A DNA stretch of 48,201 nucleotides, from positions 1 through 48,201 of the forward strand of contig JACXUV010000036.1 of NCBI GenBank assembly GCA_014763715.1, written 5' to 3'. Below are positions 33,878-42,700 of the stretch, piece after piece; positions within the stretch are counted from its first letter, which is position 1; every line of letters starts with the position of its first letter. This DNA comes from Rhodobacterales bacterium (GTDB lineage Bacteria; Pseudomonadota; Alphaproteobacteria; Caulobacterales; Hyphomonadaceae). The position numbers were made by a program, and so were the translations under genes. Below the pieces are notes generated by a model that did not search any database, was not told the origin of the DNA, and saw only the letters and a program-made list of their open reading frames with translations.

Positions 33878-35083
33878 TTAGACGCGTTCGATGATCGTGG
33901 CGGTGCCCATGCCGGCACCGACGCAGAGCGTGATAAGGGCGGTTTCCTTGTCTGCACGCTCCAGCTCGTCCAGCATCGTACCAAGGATCATGCCGCCGGT
34001 CGCGCCAAGCGGGTGCCCCATGGCGATCGCGCCGCCATTCACGTTCATCTTGTCGTGCGGGATGTTCAGGTTCTGCATCATCAGCAGAACAACGGACGCG
34101 AAAGCTTCGTTCAGCTCGTAGAGGTCGATGTCTTCCGGGTTCATTCCGGCTTTCTTCAGAACCTTCTGGCTCACATAGGTCGGGCCAGTCAGCATGATGC
34201 CGGGCTCGGAGCCGATGGAGGCCATGGCCTTGACGCGCGCACGCGGCTTGAGGCCCAGGGCTTCACCCATTTCCTTCGAACCGAACAGGACAGCCGAAGC
34301 GCCATCCACGATGCCGGACGAGTTGCCAGCGTGGTGTACGTGGTTGATCTTCTCGACTTCCGGATAGCGCTGCTTGATGACCTCATCGAAGCCCATTGCA
34401 CCCATGCCCGCGAAGGACGGTTGCAGGCCGGCCAGCGACTGCATGTCCGCATCCGGACGCATGTGCTCGTCATGGTCGAGGCGGATGCCGCCCATCTGGT
34501 CTTTCACCGGAATGATCGACTTGGCGAAGCGGCCTTCAGCCCAGGCACGCGCTGCGCGCTTCTGGCTTTCCACGGCGAAGGCATCAACATCATCGCGCGA
34601 GAAGCCGTACTTGGTGGCAATCGTATCGGCGCCAATGCCCTGCGGGGTGAAGTAAGACTTCAGGGCGATTTGCGGATCCGTCGACCAAGCCCCCCCGGAG
34701 GCCCCCATGGGCACGCGGCTCATGGCCTCAACACCGCCACCGATAGCCATGTCGGCTTCACCGGTCATGACTTTCGAAGCAGCCATGTTGCAGGCTTCCA
34801 GACCCGAGGCGCAGAAACGGTCAACCTGAACACCGGCGGTCGTTTCAGCATAATCTGCGTTCAGTACGGCGACACGGGCGATGTCCGCGCCCTGCTCGCC
34901 CACCGGCGAAACGCAGCCAAGGACAACATCGTCCACTTTGGATGTGTCGAGCTCGTTCCGGTCACGGATAGCCTGCAGCACCTGTGTCGCGAGGCTGAGG
35001 GATGTGATCTCGTGCAGCGCGCCAGAGGCTTTGCCCTTGCCGCGCGGCGTGCGGACCGCGTCATAAATATAGGCTTCAGTCAT
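33878..35083 (-). CDS. fadA: Acetyl-CoA C-acyltransferase (thiolase)
   Basis: This 401-residue thiolase cleaves 3-ketoacyl-CoA with CoA in the last step of beta-oxidation. The nucleophile is Cys91 in [12 protein letters not shown]. The His of [16 protein letters not shown] and the second Cys in [14 protein letters not shown] complete the active site. AAGGAG lies nine bases before the ATG. It sits between the thioesterase and the FadJ-type gene, forming the normal partner pair of the multienzyme complex. FadA/FadI or acetyl-CoA acetyltransferase labels are all possible; context favours degradation. Confidence 0.94.
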   Translation of the reverse strand: MTEAYIYDAVRTPRGKGKASGALHEITSLSLATQVLQAIRDRNELDTSKVDDVVLGCVSPVGEQGADIARVAVLNADYAETTAGVQVDRFCASGLEACNMAASKVMTGEADMAIGGGVEAMSRVPMGASGGAWSTDPQIALKSYFTPQGIGADTIATKYGFSRDDVDAFAVESQKRAARAWAEGRFAKSIIPVKDQMGGIRLDHDEHMRPDADMQSLAGLQPSFAGMGAMGFDEVIKQRYPEVEKINHVHHAGNSSGIVDGASAVLFGSKEMGEALGLKPRARVKAMASIGSEPGIMLTGPTYVSQKVLKKAGMNPEDIDLYELNEAFASVVLLMMQNLNIPHDKMNVNGGAIAMGHPLGATGGMILGTMLDELERADKETALITLCVGAGMGTATIIERV

Positions 35084-35121
35084 ATGAGAGGCTCCTTCTC
35101 AAATCTTGGCTCAAACTGTAT

Positions 35122-35550
35122 TCAGGTTGCCGGCTTCAGGACCGGGTTAAGGGTGAGGCTCGCGGTGGAGCGGGCAGCTTCCTTGCCGCGGGAATCGTAG
35201 AGTTCGGCTTCGGCGAACAGCATCGCCCGGCCAACATTGCGCAGGCGCGCCGCCACCTCGATAGGTCCCTTGCGGACAGGACGGAGGAAGTGCGTGTGCA
35301 GATCCACCGTCGAGGGCAGTTTCGTCTTGCCAGCCTTCATGCCAGCGAGTGCACCGATCGTATCATCCATCATGGCAACGAGATAGCCGCCCTGAATCAC
35401 GCCTGCCGGATTGCAGAATTCCGGCTTGCCATCGAAACGCACCCGCATCGTCAGCTCCTTCATGTCGAGCGACAGGAGCTCAAAGCCAAGCGACGTTGAG
35501 GACGGGCTCGGCGCAGGGAAGACATCGCGGATCAGATGGCTGTCAGGCAT
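35122..35550 (-). CDS. PaaI-type hotdog thioesterase
   Basis: This encodes 142 residues of the hotdog fold (PaaI/YbgC-like acyl-CoA thioesterases). The family helix and glycine turn read NPAGVIQGGYLVAMMDDTIG, with a typical later strand segment VDLHTHFLRPVRKGPIEV. It probably hydrolyses stalled acyl-CoA intermediates and frees CoA in the cytoplasm. I chose the ATG at 35550, which overlaps the preceding small gene by eight bases; a TTG at 35574 would extend it by eight residues. The active-site acid is likely one of the Asp pair in MMDDTIG. Confidence 0.87.
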   Translation of the reverse strand: MPDSHLIRDVFPAPSPSSTSLGFELLSLDMKELTMRVRFDGKPEFCNPAGVIQGGYLVAMMDDTIGALAGMKAGKTKLPSTVDLHTHFLRPVRKGPIEVAARLRNVGRAMLFAEAELYDSRGKEAARSTASLTLNPVLKPAT

Positions 35551-35737
35551 TTCGGATTTTCTGCATTTTCTCAATCAATGCGGACATCTCTTCCATAATC
35601 TGTCCCATCCGCTCGTTGATCTGCTGTTGCATATCTGGCTCAATTTCCGGAGTGGCAGCAACTTTGAACGCCTGACATAGCCGACCTAACTCATTGCCAA
35701 TTTCAGTCATTCTCGACTGAATTTCATCCAGCGTCAC
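35543..35737 (-). CDS. Small helical protein in the acyl-CoA operon, 64 residues, GTG start
   Basis: This frame encodes 64 residues that are almost all helix-forming, with heptad-like hydrophobic spacing and repeated short segments (INERMGQIMEEMSALIEKM), suggesting a small coiled coil. The GTG at 35737 overlaps the stop of the acyl-CoA dehydrogenase gene as GTGA, a GAGGA lies upstream, and its 3' end overlaps the thioesterase start. Such coupling on both sides argues strongly that it is real. There is no recognised family. A role as a small partner of one of the enzymes is only a guess. Confidence 0.72.
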   Translation of the reverse strand: MTLDEIQSRMTEIGNELGRLCQAFKVAATPEIEPDMQQQINERMGQIMEEMSALIEKMQKIRNA

Positions 35738-36900
35738 AGTGTCCTCGCAATCAGCATTTTCATCACTTCGTTGGCACCGCCATAGATGCGCTGGACGCGG
35801 GCGTCGGCGTACATCTGAGCGATGGGATATTCATCCATATAGCCGAAACCGCCATGCAGCTGCAGGCACTCGTCGATGATCTTGCACTGGAGATCAGAGA
35901 TCCAGTATTTTGACATGGATGCCGTCGATGCATCAAGCTCGCCCTTCAGCAAAAGCTCCGTGCAGTGATCGCCGAAGACTTTGGCTACGGTACCTTCCGT
36001 CTTGCACTCAGCCAACTTGAACTGAGTGTTCTGGAAATCGAAGATTGTGCCACCGAACGCCTTGCGGTTTTTCACATATTCCACGGTCTCGTAGATGGCG
36101 CGTTCGATCATGCCCACGCCCTGAAGGCCGATGACGTGGCGTTCCTGCGGCAGTTTCTGCATCAGCTGGATGAAGCCCTTGCCTTCGACTTCGCCTAGCA
36201 GGTTCGACGCGGGCACGCGGACTTCGTCAAAGAAAAGTTCGGACGTATCGGCGGCGTGCTGGCCAACCTTTTCAAGGTTACGGCCGCGGCGGAAGCCTTC
36301 CACCTTGTCGGTTTCGACCGCGACGATGGAAATGCCCTTGGCGCCCTGAGTCGGGTCCGTCTTGGCGCAGACCAGGATCAGGTTGGCGGTCTGACCGTTG
36401 GAAATGAAGGTCTTCGAGCCATTGATAACGTACTCGTCGCCTTCGCGTTTGGCCGTTGTCTTGATGTTCTGAAGGTCAGACCCTGCGCCGGGCTCGGTCA
36501 TAGCGATGGCGGTAACGATGTCTCCGTTACAAATACCGGGCAGCCAGCGGCGTTTCTGTTCTTCAGTGCCATAGGAAACGATGTAGGGCGCAATGATCGC
36601 GTTGTGCAGCGTGATGCCGAACCCGTCGATGCCCTTCCATTGCTGCTGCTCGATGATGATGGCTTCGTGGCGGAAGTCACCGCCGGCGCCGCCATACTCT
36701 TCCGGAACGGAAGCGCCGAGCAGGCCCATCTCACCCGCCTTCTTCCAGATTTCCAGTGGCACCTTTCCTTCCTTACGCCATTCCGGCACGTGGGGTGCGC
36801 ACTCTTTTTCAAAGAACTGACCGACAGCATCGGAAAAAATGTCGAGCTCCTCGTCCTGACGCCAGGCAGGCTTCGGTACATTGAGTGGGCTCTGTTGCAT
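35734..36900 (-). CDS. Acyl-CoA dehydrogenase
   Basis: This 388-residue flavoprotein has the classical acyl-CoA dehydrogenase fold. Motifs are AIAMTEPGAGSDLQNIKTTA and YVINGSKTFISNGQTA, the FAD-binding Arg/Phe region NRKAFGGTIFDFQNTQFKLAE, and QLHGGFGYMDEYPIAQMYADARVQRIYGG near the C-terminus. The catalytic Glu normally lies in or near the last of these, which fits the family. I chose the ATG at 36900, with GGAG seven to ten bases upstream. A palindromic operator candidate at 36951 lies just upstream, so this gene opens the transcription unit ending with fadJ. Confidence 0.93.
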   Translation of the reverse strand: MQQSPLNVPKPAWRQDEELDIFSDAVGQFFEKECAPHVPEWRKEGKVPLEIWKKAGEMGLLGASVPEEYGGAGGDFRHEAIIIEQQQWKGIDGFGITLHNAIIAPYIVSYGTEEQKRRWLPGICNGDIVTAIAMTEPGAGSDLQNIKTTAKREGDEYVINGSKTFISNGQTANLILVCAKTDPTQGAKGISIVAVETDKVEGFRRGRNLEKVGQHAADTSELFFDEVRVPASNLLGEVEGKGFIQLMQKLPQERHVIGLQGVGMIERAIYETVEYVKNRKAFGGTIFDFQNTQFKLAECKTEGTVAKVFGDHCTELLLKGELDASTASMSKYWISDLQCKIIDECLQLHGGFGYMDEYPIAQMYADARVQRIYGGANEVMKMLIARTL

Positions 36901-36950
36901 GGTCGGTCTCCGGCTTCCCTTTATATGGTTCGCGTGTCGGCAATTGCCGC

Positions 36951-36964
36951 TTACGTTCACGTAA
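36951..36964. promoter_or_regulatory. Palindrome TTACGT-TC-ACGTAA, candidate MerR/LiuR-type operator
   Basis: This is a perfect six-base inverted repeat with a two-base spacer, about 50 bases upstream of the acyl-CoA dehydrogenase start. It closely resembles the ACGT-NN-ACGT sites described for LiuR-type MerR regulators of acyl-CoA catabolism. A related element lies before the merR gene at 39495-39514, which supports shared control. Confidence 0.72.
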
Positions 36965-37114
36965 AGATGTAGCGGCCCAAACCGGCTTTTCCCAGTCCTT
37001 CCCCGGCGTCAGATATGCCGTGACTCAGGGAAAATTTTGCCGCAGGGCGCCGCCGGAAGTGTAACACACTCCCGCGACAACCCCGAGACAACTGAAATTC
37101 AGGAAATATTCGCC

Positions 37115-38896
37115 TTAGAAGGCTTCGGCCTCAAGCGCCATGAGCGGAGCAGCCCCCGTCTTCACTTTCGCGAGATGCGCCGCGCCATCCGGCAACAGAC
37201 GCTCGACGAAATAACGCCCGGTAACCAGTTTCTGTTCGTAATAGGGCTCCTTGCCCTTATTCTCCAGCGCGACCCGAGCCATCTGCGCCCACATGAAGGC
37301 CAGCGCCGTCAGACCGAACAGGTGCAGGTAATCGTGACTGGAGGCCCCGGCATTGTTGAAGTCCGACATGCCGTTCTGCATCAGCCACATGGTGCCGTCC
37401 TGCAGCTGAGCCTTGATGGACTGCAGCCCTTCCACAAACACTGCGATGTCTGCGTTGCCTTCATTCGCCGCACAGAACTCATCAATGTCGGAGAAGAACG
37501 AGAATACCGCCCGACCGCCATTTGCTGCCAGCTTGCGGCCAACTAGGTCCAGCGCCTGAACGCCGTTGGTCCCTTCATAGATCGTAGTGATACGGCAATC
37601 GCGAACGATCTGCTCCATCCCCCACTCACGCGTAAAGCCGGAGCCGCCATGCAGCTGCAGCCCCCAGTTAGCGCATTCATATCCCTTGTGGGTCAGGTAA
37701 GCTTTCACGACCGGCGTCAGCAGCGCCATGTAGTCCGCCGATTTCTCGCGGACCTTTTCATCCTGCGCCTTGTGTTGGAGGTCAGCCTGGAACGCGGTCC
37801 AGTAAGTAAAGGCGCGGGCACCTTCGATGAAGGCCTTCTGGTCCAGAAGCATGCGGCGCACATCCGGGTGCACAATGATCGGATCCGCAGGCGTGTCCGG
37901 AGATTGCGCACCGGTCAGCGAGCGGCCCTGAAGACGGTCACGCGCAAAGTCCGCAGCATTCTGATAGGCCAGCTCCGCCTGCGACAGGCCTTGCAGACCA
38001 ACGCCGAGGCGCGCCTCGTTCATCATCACGAACATGGTGCGCATGCCCTTGTGTTCCTCGCCAACGAGGAAGCCGGTCGCGCCGTCATAGTTCATCACGC
38101 AAGTCGCATTGCCGTGGATGCCCATCTTCTCCTCAAGACCACCACAGGAGCAGCTATTGCGTTCACCGAGCGAGCCATCGTCATTGACGAAATACTTCGG
38201 CACCAGGAACAGCGAGATGCCCTTGATTCCTTCCGGACCACCTTCGATGCGAGCCAGCACGAGGTGAATGATGTTCTCGGTCAGGTCCTGCTCACCACCG
38301 GAGATCCAGATCTTCTGGCCAGTGATCTTGTAGGTGCCATCCGGCTGGGGCACGGCCTTTGTCTTGATCAGTCCGAGGTCCGTGCCGCACTGCGGCTCGG
38401 TCAGGTTCATCGTGCCGGCCCATTCGGCAGACGCCATTTTGGGGCCGTACTTGGCTTTCAGCTCATCCGATCCACCAGCCATCAGCGCCTGGAAAGCCCC
38501 GTGGGTCAGCCCCGGATACATGCCGAACGCCATGTTCGAGGAGGACACCATTTCCGTCCAGGCGATGTTCACCACATGGGGCAGACCCTGCCCGCCCATT
38601 TCCGGATCAACTGACAGGAGCGGCCAGCCGCCCTCGACCAGCTGTTTGTAAGCATTCGGGAAGCCATCCGGCGTCTTCACACTTGCATCATCGTTGCGAA
38701 TACAGCCCTGACGATCGCCCACTGCATTCAGCGGATAGAGCACCTCCTTGGCGAACTTGCCGCCTTCTTCCAGGATTGCGTCCACCAGATCCGGCGTCAC
38801 TTCCTCAAAGCCGGGCAGGTTCGAATAATTCTGGATCTGAAGCACTTCCTGAAGAATGAAGCGCATGTCGCGGATCGGGGCGTCGTAACGAGGCAT
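37115..38896 (-). CDS. Acyl-CoA dehydrogenase with extra C-terminal domain (FadE/DmdC-like)
   Basis: This 593-residue enzyme belongs to the long acyl-CoA dehydrogenase type with an added C-terminal helical domain, as in DmdC-like and related proteins. Motifs include GTMNLTEPQCGTDLGLIKTKA, KITGQKIWISGGEQDLTENIIHLVLA, NEARLGVGLQGLSQAELAYQNA and LQLHGGSGFTREWGMEQIVRDCRI, with YEGTNGVQALDLVGRKL. The last part (about 470-593) is the extra domain. AAGGA lies nine bases before the ATG. It follows merR, 97 bases downstream, with no operator between them, so they probably form one unit. The preferred chain length is unknown. Confidence 0.93.
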   Translation of the reverse strand: MPRYDAPIRDMRFILQEVLQIQNYSNLPGFEEVTPDLVDAILEEGGKFAKEVLYPLNAVGDRQGCIRNDDASVKTPDGFPNAYKQLVEGGWPLLSVDPEMGGQGLPHVVNIAWTEMVSSSNMAFGMYPGLTHGAFQALMAGGSDELKAKYGPKMASAEWAGTMNLTEPQCGTDLGLIKTKAVPQPDGTYKITGQKIWISGGEQDLTENIIHLVLARIEGGPEGIKGISLFLVPKYFVNDDGSLGERNSCSCGGLEEKMGIHGNATCVMNYDGATGFLVGEEHKGMRTMFVMMNEARLGVGLQGLSQAELAYQNAADFARDRLQGRSLTGAQSPDTPADPIIVHPDVRRMLLDQKAFIEGARAFTYWTAFQADLQHKAQDEKVREKSADYMALLTPVVKAYLTHKGYECANWGLQLHGGSGFTREWGMEQIVRDCRITTIYEGTNGVQALDLVGRKLAANGGRAVFSFFSDIDEFCAANEGNADIAVFVEGLQSIKAQLQDGTMWLMQNGMSDFNNAGASSHDYLHLFGLTALAFMWAQMARVALENKGKEPYYEQKLVTGRYFVERLLPDGAAHLAKVKTGAAPLMALEAEAF

Positions 38897-38993
38897 ATGT
38901 GCATGTCCTTTAATGCGTGAAGGGCGTCTGCCACTTGCGTAGCGCGCCCTTCTGGAAATGTCTTTCTAGACTGACGGAAACCCGCCTTACAGA

Positions 38994-39473
38994 TCAGACT
39001 TCGTCAAGCTGACGCCGTGCCACAGCCTCATATGCAGCAGCCTGGCGCTTGCCCTCTTCCGTCGGGCCGACCTGGTCGACCAGGCCTTCCAGCCAGACAA
39101 TGCCCTTGCGAAGTTCGCCAAGTGCGGTGTCGATATCTTCTCGCTGGACTTCCAGCTCTTTCACCTGCTTGCGGAATTTCTCCAGCATCATGCGCGTCTG
39201 CGCCCGCTTGCCGTCATTCAGCGCGTAGAGATCGAGGATCTCCCGGATGTCGGCCAGCGGCAAACCAAGACGCTTGAGGCGGACGATGATCGTCAGCCGT
39301 GCGCGGTCACGGTTCGAATAGACCCGCATCATGCCGTCGCGCGCCGGGTGCAGCATGTCTTTGTCTTCATAGAAACGCAGGGCCCGCGGTGTCACCCCGA
39401 ACTCCCGGGCGAGTTCAGAGATCGTGTAGGTGCGAGAATCTGCAGCGGAAATCGAGGGGTGCTTGTGTGACAT
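38994..39473 (-). CDS. MerR-family transcriptional regulator (LiuR-like)
   Basis: This 159-residue DNA-binding regulator has a winged helix at residues about 17-85, starting with YTISELAREFGVTPRALRFY, followed by a long dimerisation helix. It lacks the Cys metal-binding motif of metal-sensing MerR proteins. Size and context match LiuR-type regulators of branched-chain and fatty acyl-CoA catabolism. The gene adjoins the acyl-CoA genes. A likely operator of the ACGT-NN-ACGT type lies about 25-40 bases upstream, so it probably regulates itself. The effector is presumably an acyl-CoA. No strong ribosome binding site is seen. Confidence 0.87.
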   Translation of the reverse strand: MSHKHPSISAADSRTYTISELAREFGVTPRALRFYEDKDMLHPARDGMMRVYSNRDRARLTIIVRLKRLGLPLADIREILDLYALNDGKRAQTRMMLEKFRKQVKELEVQREDIDTALGELRKGIVWLEGLVDQVGPTEEGKRQAAAYEAVARRQLDEV

Positions 39474-39494
39474 AGGGTCAGCTTAGATCAGAGC

Positions 39495-39514
39495 TTACGC
39501 GAACGTCAACGTAA
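39495..39514. promoter_or_regulatory. Candidate operator of merR, ACGT-CA-ACGTAA type
   Basis: The core GAACGT-CA-ACGTAA at 39501-39514 shares the ACGT-NN-ACGT form and the ACGTAA arm with the palindrome at 36951. An outer TTACG-N10-CGTAA repeat (39495-39499 and 39510-39514) surrounds it. A TTGACG on the minus strand overlaps it as a possible -35 box. Confidence 0.6.
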
Positions 39515-39606
39515 ACTTAGAATAAATTTTGCGCCATCAGGCCAGTTCAACCGTACTTAGCTGGAAATTACCCCCCGGTTACAAGGTTAAGCGGAAATCT
39601 TTACCT

Positions 39607-39621
39607 TTAACCTCCCCTTAA
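39607..39621. promoter_or_regulatory. CtrA-type box TTAA-N7-TTAA upstream of the PodJ-like gene
   Basis: This is a perfect match to the CtrA consensus TTAA-N7-TTAA, about 87 bases before the ATG of the PodJ-like gene. CtrA is the cell-cycle master regulator in Caulobacterales and related groups. Control of a polarity gene by it would fit, but binding is unproven. Confidence 0.6.
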
Positions 39622-39707
39622 GACGGCACCTGCCATCAAACATGGGGAAAATGAACAAATCTGCCCGTTTTGTTAACCGGCGCGGATGGGCTGCCAGGAG
39701 TATGGGG

Positions 39708-42700
39708 ATGAGCCAGTCAGGGACATGGGCCGCGAGGGGAATCGACCAGCGCGCCCGCGAGGCCGCGCGGGAGGCTGCCCGTTCGGAAGGGCTGACCTTG
39801 GGCGAATATCTCGATCGGCTGATGAAAGTCCCCGCAGCGGAGCTTCAACCCAATGAAGTGCCCGGCCAGAAAGATTCGCACCGTCCGCGCCCCGATTCAG
39901 CAAATGAGGCACTCGAACGGCTGACGCGCCGGATCGAGGCAACGGAAGCCCGCTCGGCCATGGCCATCACCAACATGGACAACACGATCCATGATCTGGT
40001 GGACCGGCTGGAAGATAACCAGCAGACGACCGCCGCCATTGCAGGCCATGTCGAAGGCGTGATTGATCAGCTGCGGGAAACCCACGAGGCGTTGAAACAA
40101 AAAGTACGCCGACTGGAAGAAGAGGATTCCCAGCAGGACAACCTGGAAGCCCTCAAGGCGCTTGAAAACGCGCTCGGGAAGCTGGCCAGCCACGTTTATG
40201 AAGAGAACGAACTCGCCCAGCAGGAGACGCAGGCCATCAAGGGCCGGGTCGAATCCGGCTTCATGGATATCATCGAACGTGTTGAATCCATGGAGACGCA
40301 GGTTGAAGCCAGCCGGAACGAGACTGCCGAACAGATCAAGCAAGGCGTCGAGCAGGCTGCTTTGCGCGCTGCGGGTGTCGCTCGCCAGGTTTCCGAGCGC
40401 ATGGACGGCCTTGAAACCAAGTTTCAGGAGCGTCTGGCGGCCCTCGACAGCAGCGAGGAACGTCTCGGTGCAACAGAAACGAGGCTCGAAGCGGTCGAAA
40501 CAGACGTCTCTGGCGCTCTCGGTTCACTGGATATGCGGTTCGATCAGATTCAGAACCGCCTGACCCGCGCGGAAACCACTACCGACGCAGCACTGAAGAA
40601 CCTTGAAACGACGGTGTCCAGCCTCGACGAGCGCATCGGCGACGTCACCAGCAAGATGGATCCCGATCTGGCGACCCGCCTGCGGAGCGAATTTGAAACC
40701 CGCTTCGAGGAGATGATGGCTTCCGTGCGCGACACCGTAGACGCGGTACGCCAGGAACTCGCTGAAGAAATCACCCGCACGGCCACTGCCCCGGCCGATG
40801 AAGCCATCTCCGAGATGAAAGAAGCGCTCGGCGACATGCAGGAGCGCCTGGAGGCAAGCGAAGCGCGCGGTGAAGCCGCTGCCAGCGAAGCAGTGCGCGA
40901 AGAAATCGAACGCCTCGGCAAAACCGTCAGCAGCCGGATTGATGAGCTTGCCGAAGACCTCACCCAACGTGTTCATGATAGTGAAGCCCGCAGCGCCGAA
41001 GCCATCGAGCAAATCGGCGATCAGGTTGCTGCAGCGAATAATCGCCTGCAGTTGCGCCAGAACGAAGCCATCAAGACACTTGCTGAGCAGGTTGACGAGA
41101 ATCGCCGCAAGACGGATGCACTTCTGTCTGAAGCACTGACCAGCGTGTCGGAGCGTCTGGACCAGATGCAGTTCCAGGCGAATGAGTCCCTTTCACCCGT
41201 GCAGAAAGCGATCGCCATGCTGGCGTCTCGCCTGGAAAGCCTGGAAGACAGTACGGCGCAATCCAGCGTTTCAGATGCCCCCGCCATGTCCGTGAGCGAG
41301 CTTCCGGAAGCTGAAGACGTCCTCCTTGATGACAATGAACTCGAGGCATTTGGCGCATCTGGCGATTTTGAAAACTTCAAGGATTTCGACACGTTCGATA
41401 CCTTCGCAGAGTTCAACGACACCGATCATGCTGATGCACAAGCCGAACCTGTTGTATCCCTGCCCAGCGAAGCAATCCCCGCTGATGGTACACTTGATGT
41501 TGCGGGAGCACCGACCGACACGGATGATGATGCCGTCGCCTTCGAGGATGAGGCTGAATATACCGCAGATACGGTAGACACAGACGACACGGATGTCTTC
41601 GAAGCGGGCATCGAATCCTGGGAATCTGCACCGGAAGAAAGCGCCACCGACGATCCCTTCGATTCCTTCGAGGATGACTTCGATGCAATCCGCGCTGCTG
41701 TTGAGGGATTGAGCTTTGCAACGCAAGACGAGGGAGCCATCAACGCCCCCGGCACGCTTGCTGAGAATGATACGGACAGCGCAGATTCGTTGAGCACACT
41801 GGATGGCTTGGAAGGCCTTGATGAGGCTCATACGGAAGCCCGGGAATCCGACATTTTCGACGATGAAGAGTTCGAAAGCCTTGAACTGCCTTCGGCAGAA
41901 GCGCCCGCCGTTGAAGAAGAGCTGCAAGCCGAGGGCGATGCTGATCTGGAGACTGAGAAACAACTCGATGCGGACACGGCCGACTACCTGACCCGCGCCC
42001 GCAGGGCAGCAATGGCCGCAACCTCCAGCAAGGGCACCGCTCAACCCGCCCGCTCCTCCACGCGTCCCTCGGTCAAAATGATCTCAAGCGGTGGCAGCAG
42101 CCGACTGCCCCTGATCGCAGCCGCCTCAGCAGTGGCCGTCGCGGGTGTGGCTGCGGGTGGCTATCTCTACCTTCGTGGAAAGCAGGAAGCCCCAGCCCTC
42201 TCCACCCCCGTCAGCACCTATGTCGATCCGGAAACCACGGACGCCGCCGCTTCCTCACTCGCGATCAACGAAGAGGCCGTTGCGGAGGAAGAAGATCTGT
42301 CAGCGGCAGAAATTGAGCAAGACCTGTTCGAAGAGCCTGCGCCTTCACCACAACAGGCCCAGTACGCCGCAATTCCTCCGGTTGTGACCGTTCAGGCGGC
42401 TGCAGCCTCCGGCAACTATATTGCCCAGTACCAGCTGGCACAGGAAAAACTGACCTCCGGCGATTATGCCGATGGCGCCGACCTGATGCGCAAAGCTGCC
42501 CAGAAGGGGCTGCCAATTGCGCAATATGCACTTGCCAAGCTGCATGAGCGTGGCACGGGTGTTCCCAAAGACCTCACCCTCGCGCGCGAGTGGACAGAGA
42601 AAGCCGCTGCTGGCGGGAACGTAAAAGCCATGCATGACCTGGCCGTGTTCATGGCCGAAGGCGAAGGCGGCGAGCAGACCTATGCCGGCGCCGTCGAATG

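Noticed and set aside
37060-37080. Imperfect hairpin after the FadE-like gene as a terminator
   Set aside because: It contains a wobble pair and no T-run on the minus strand.
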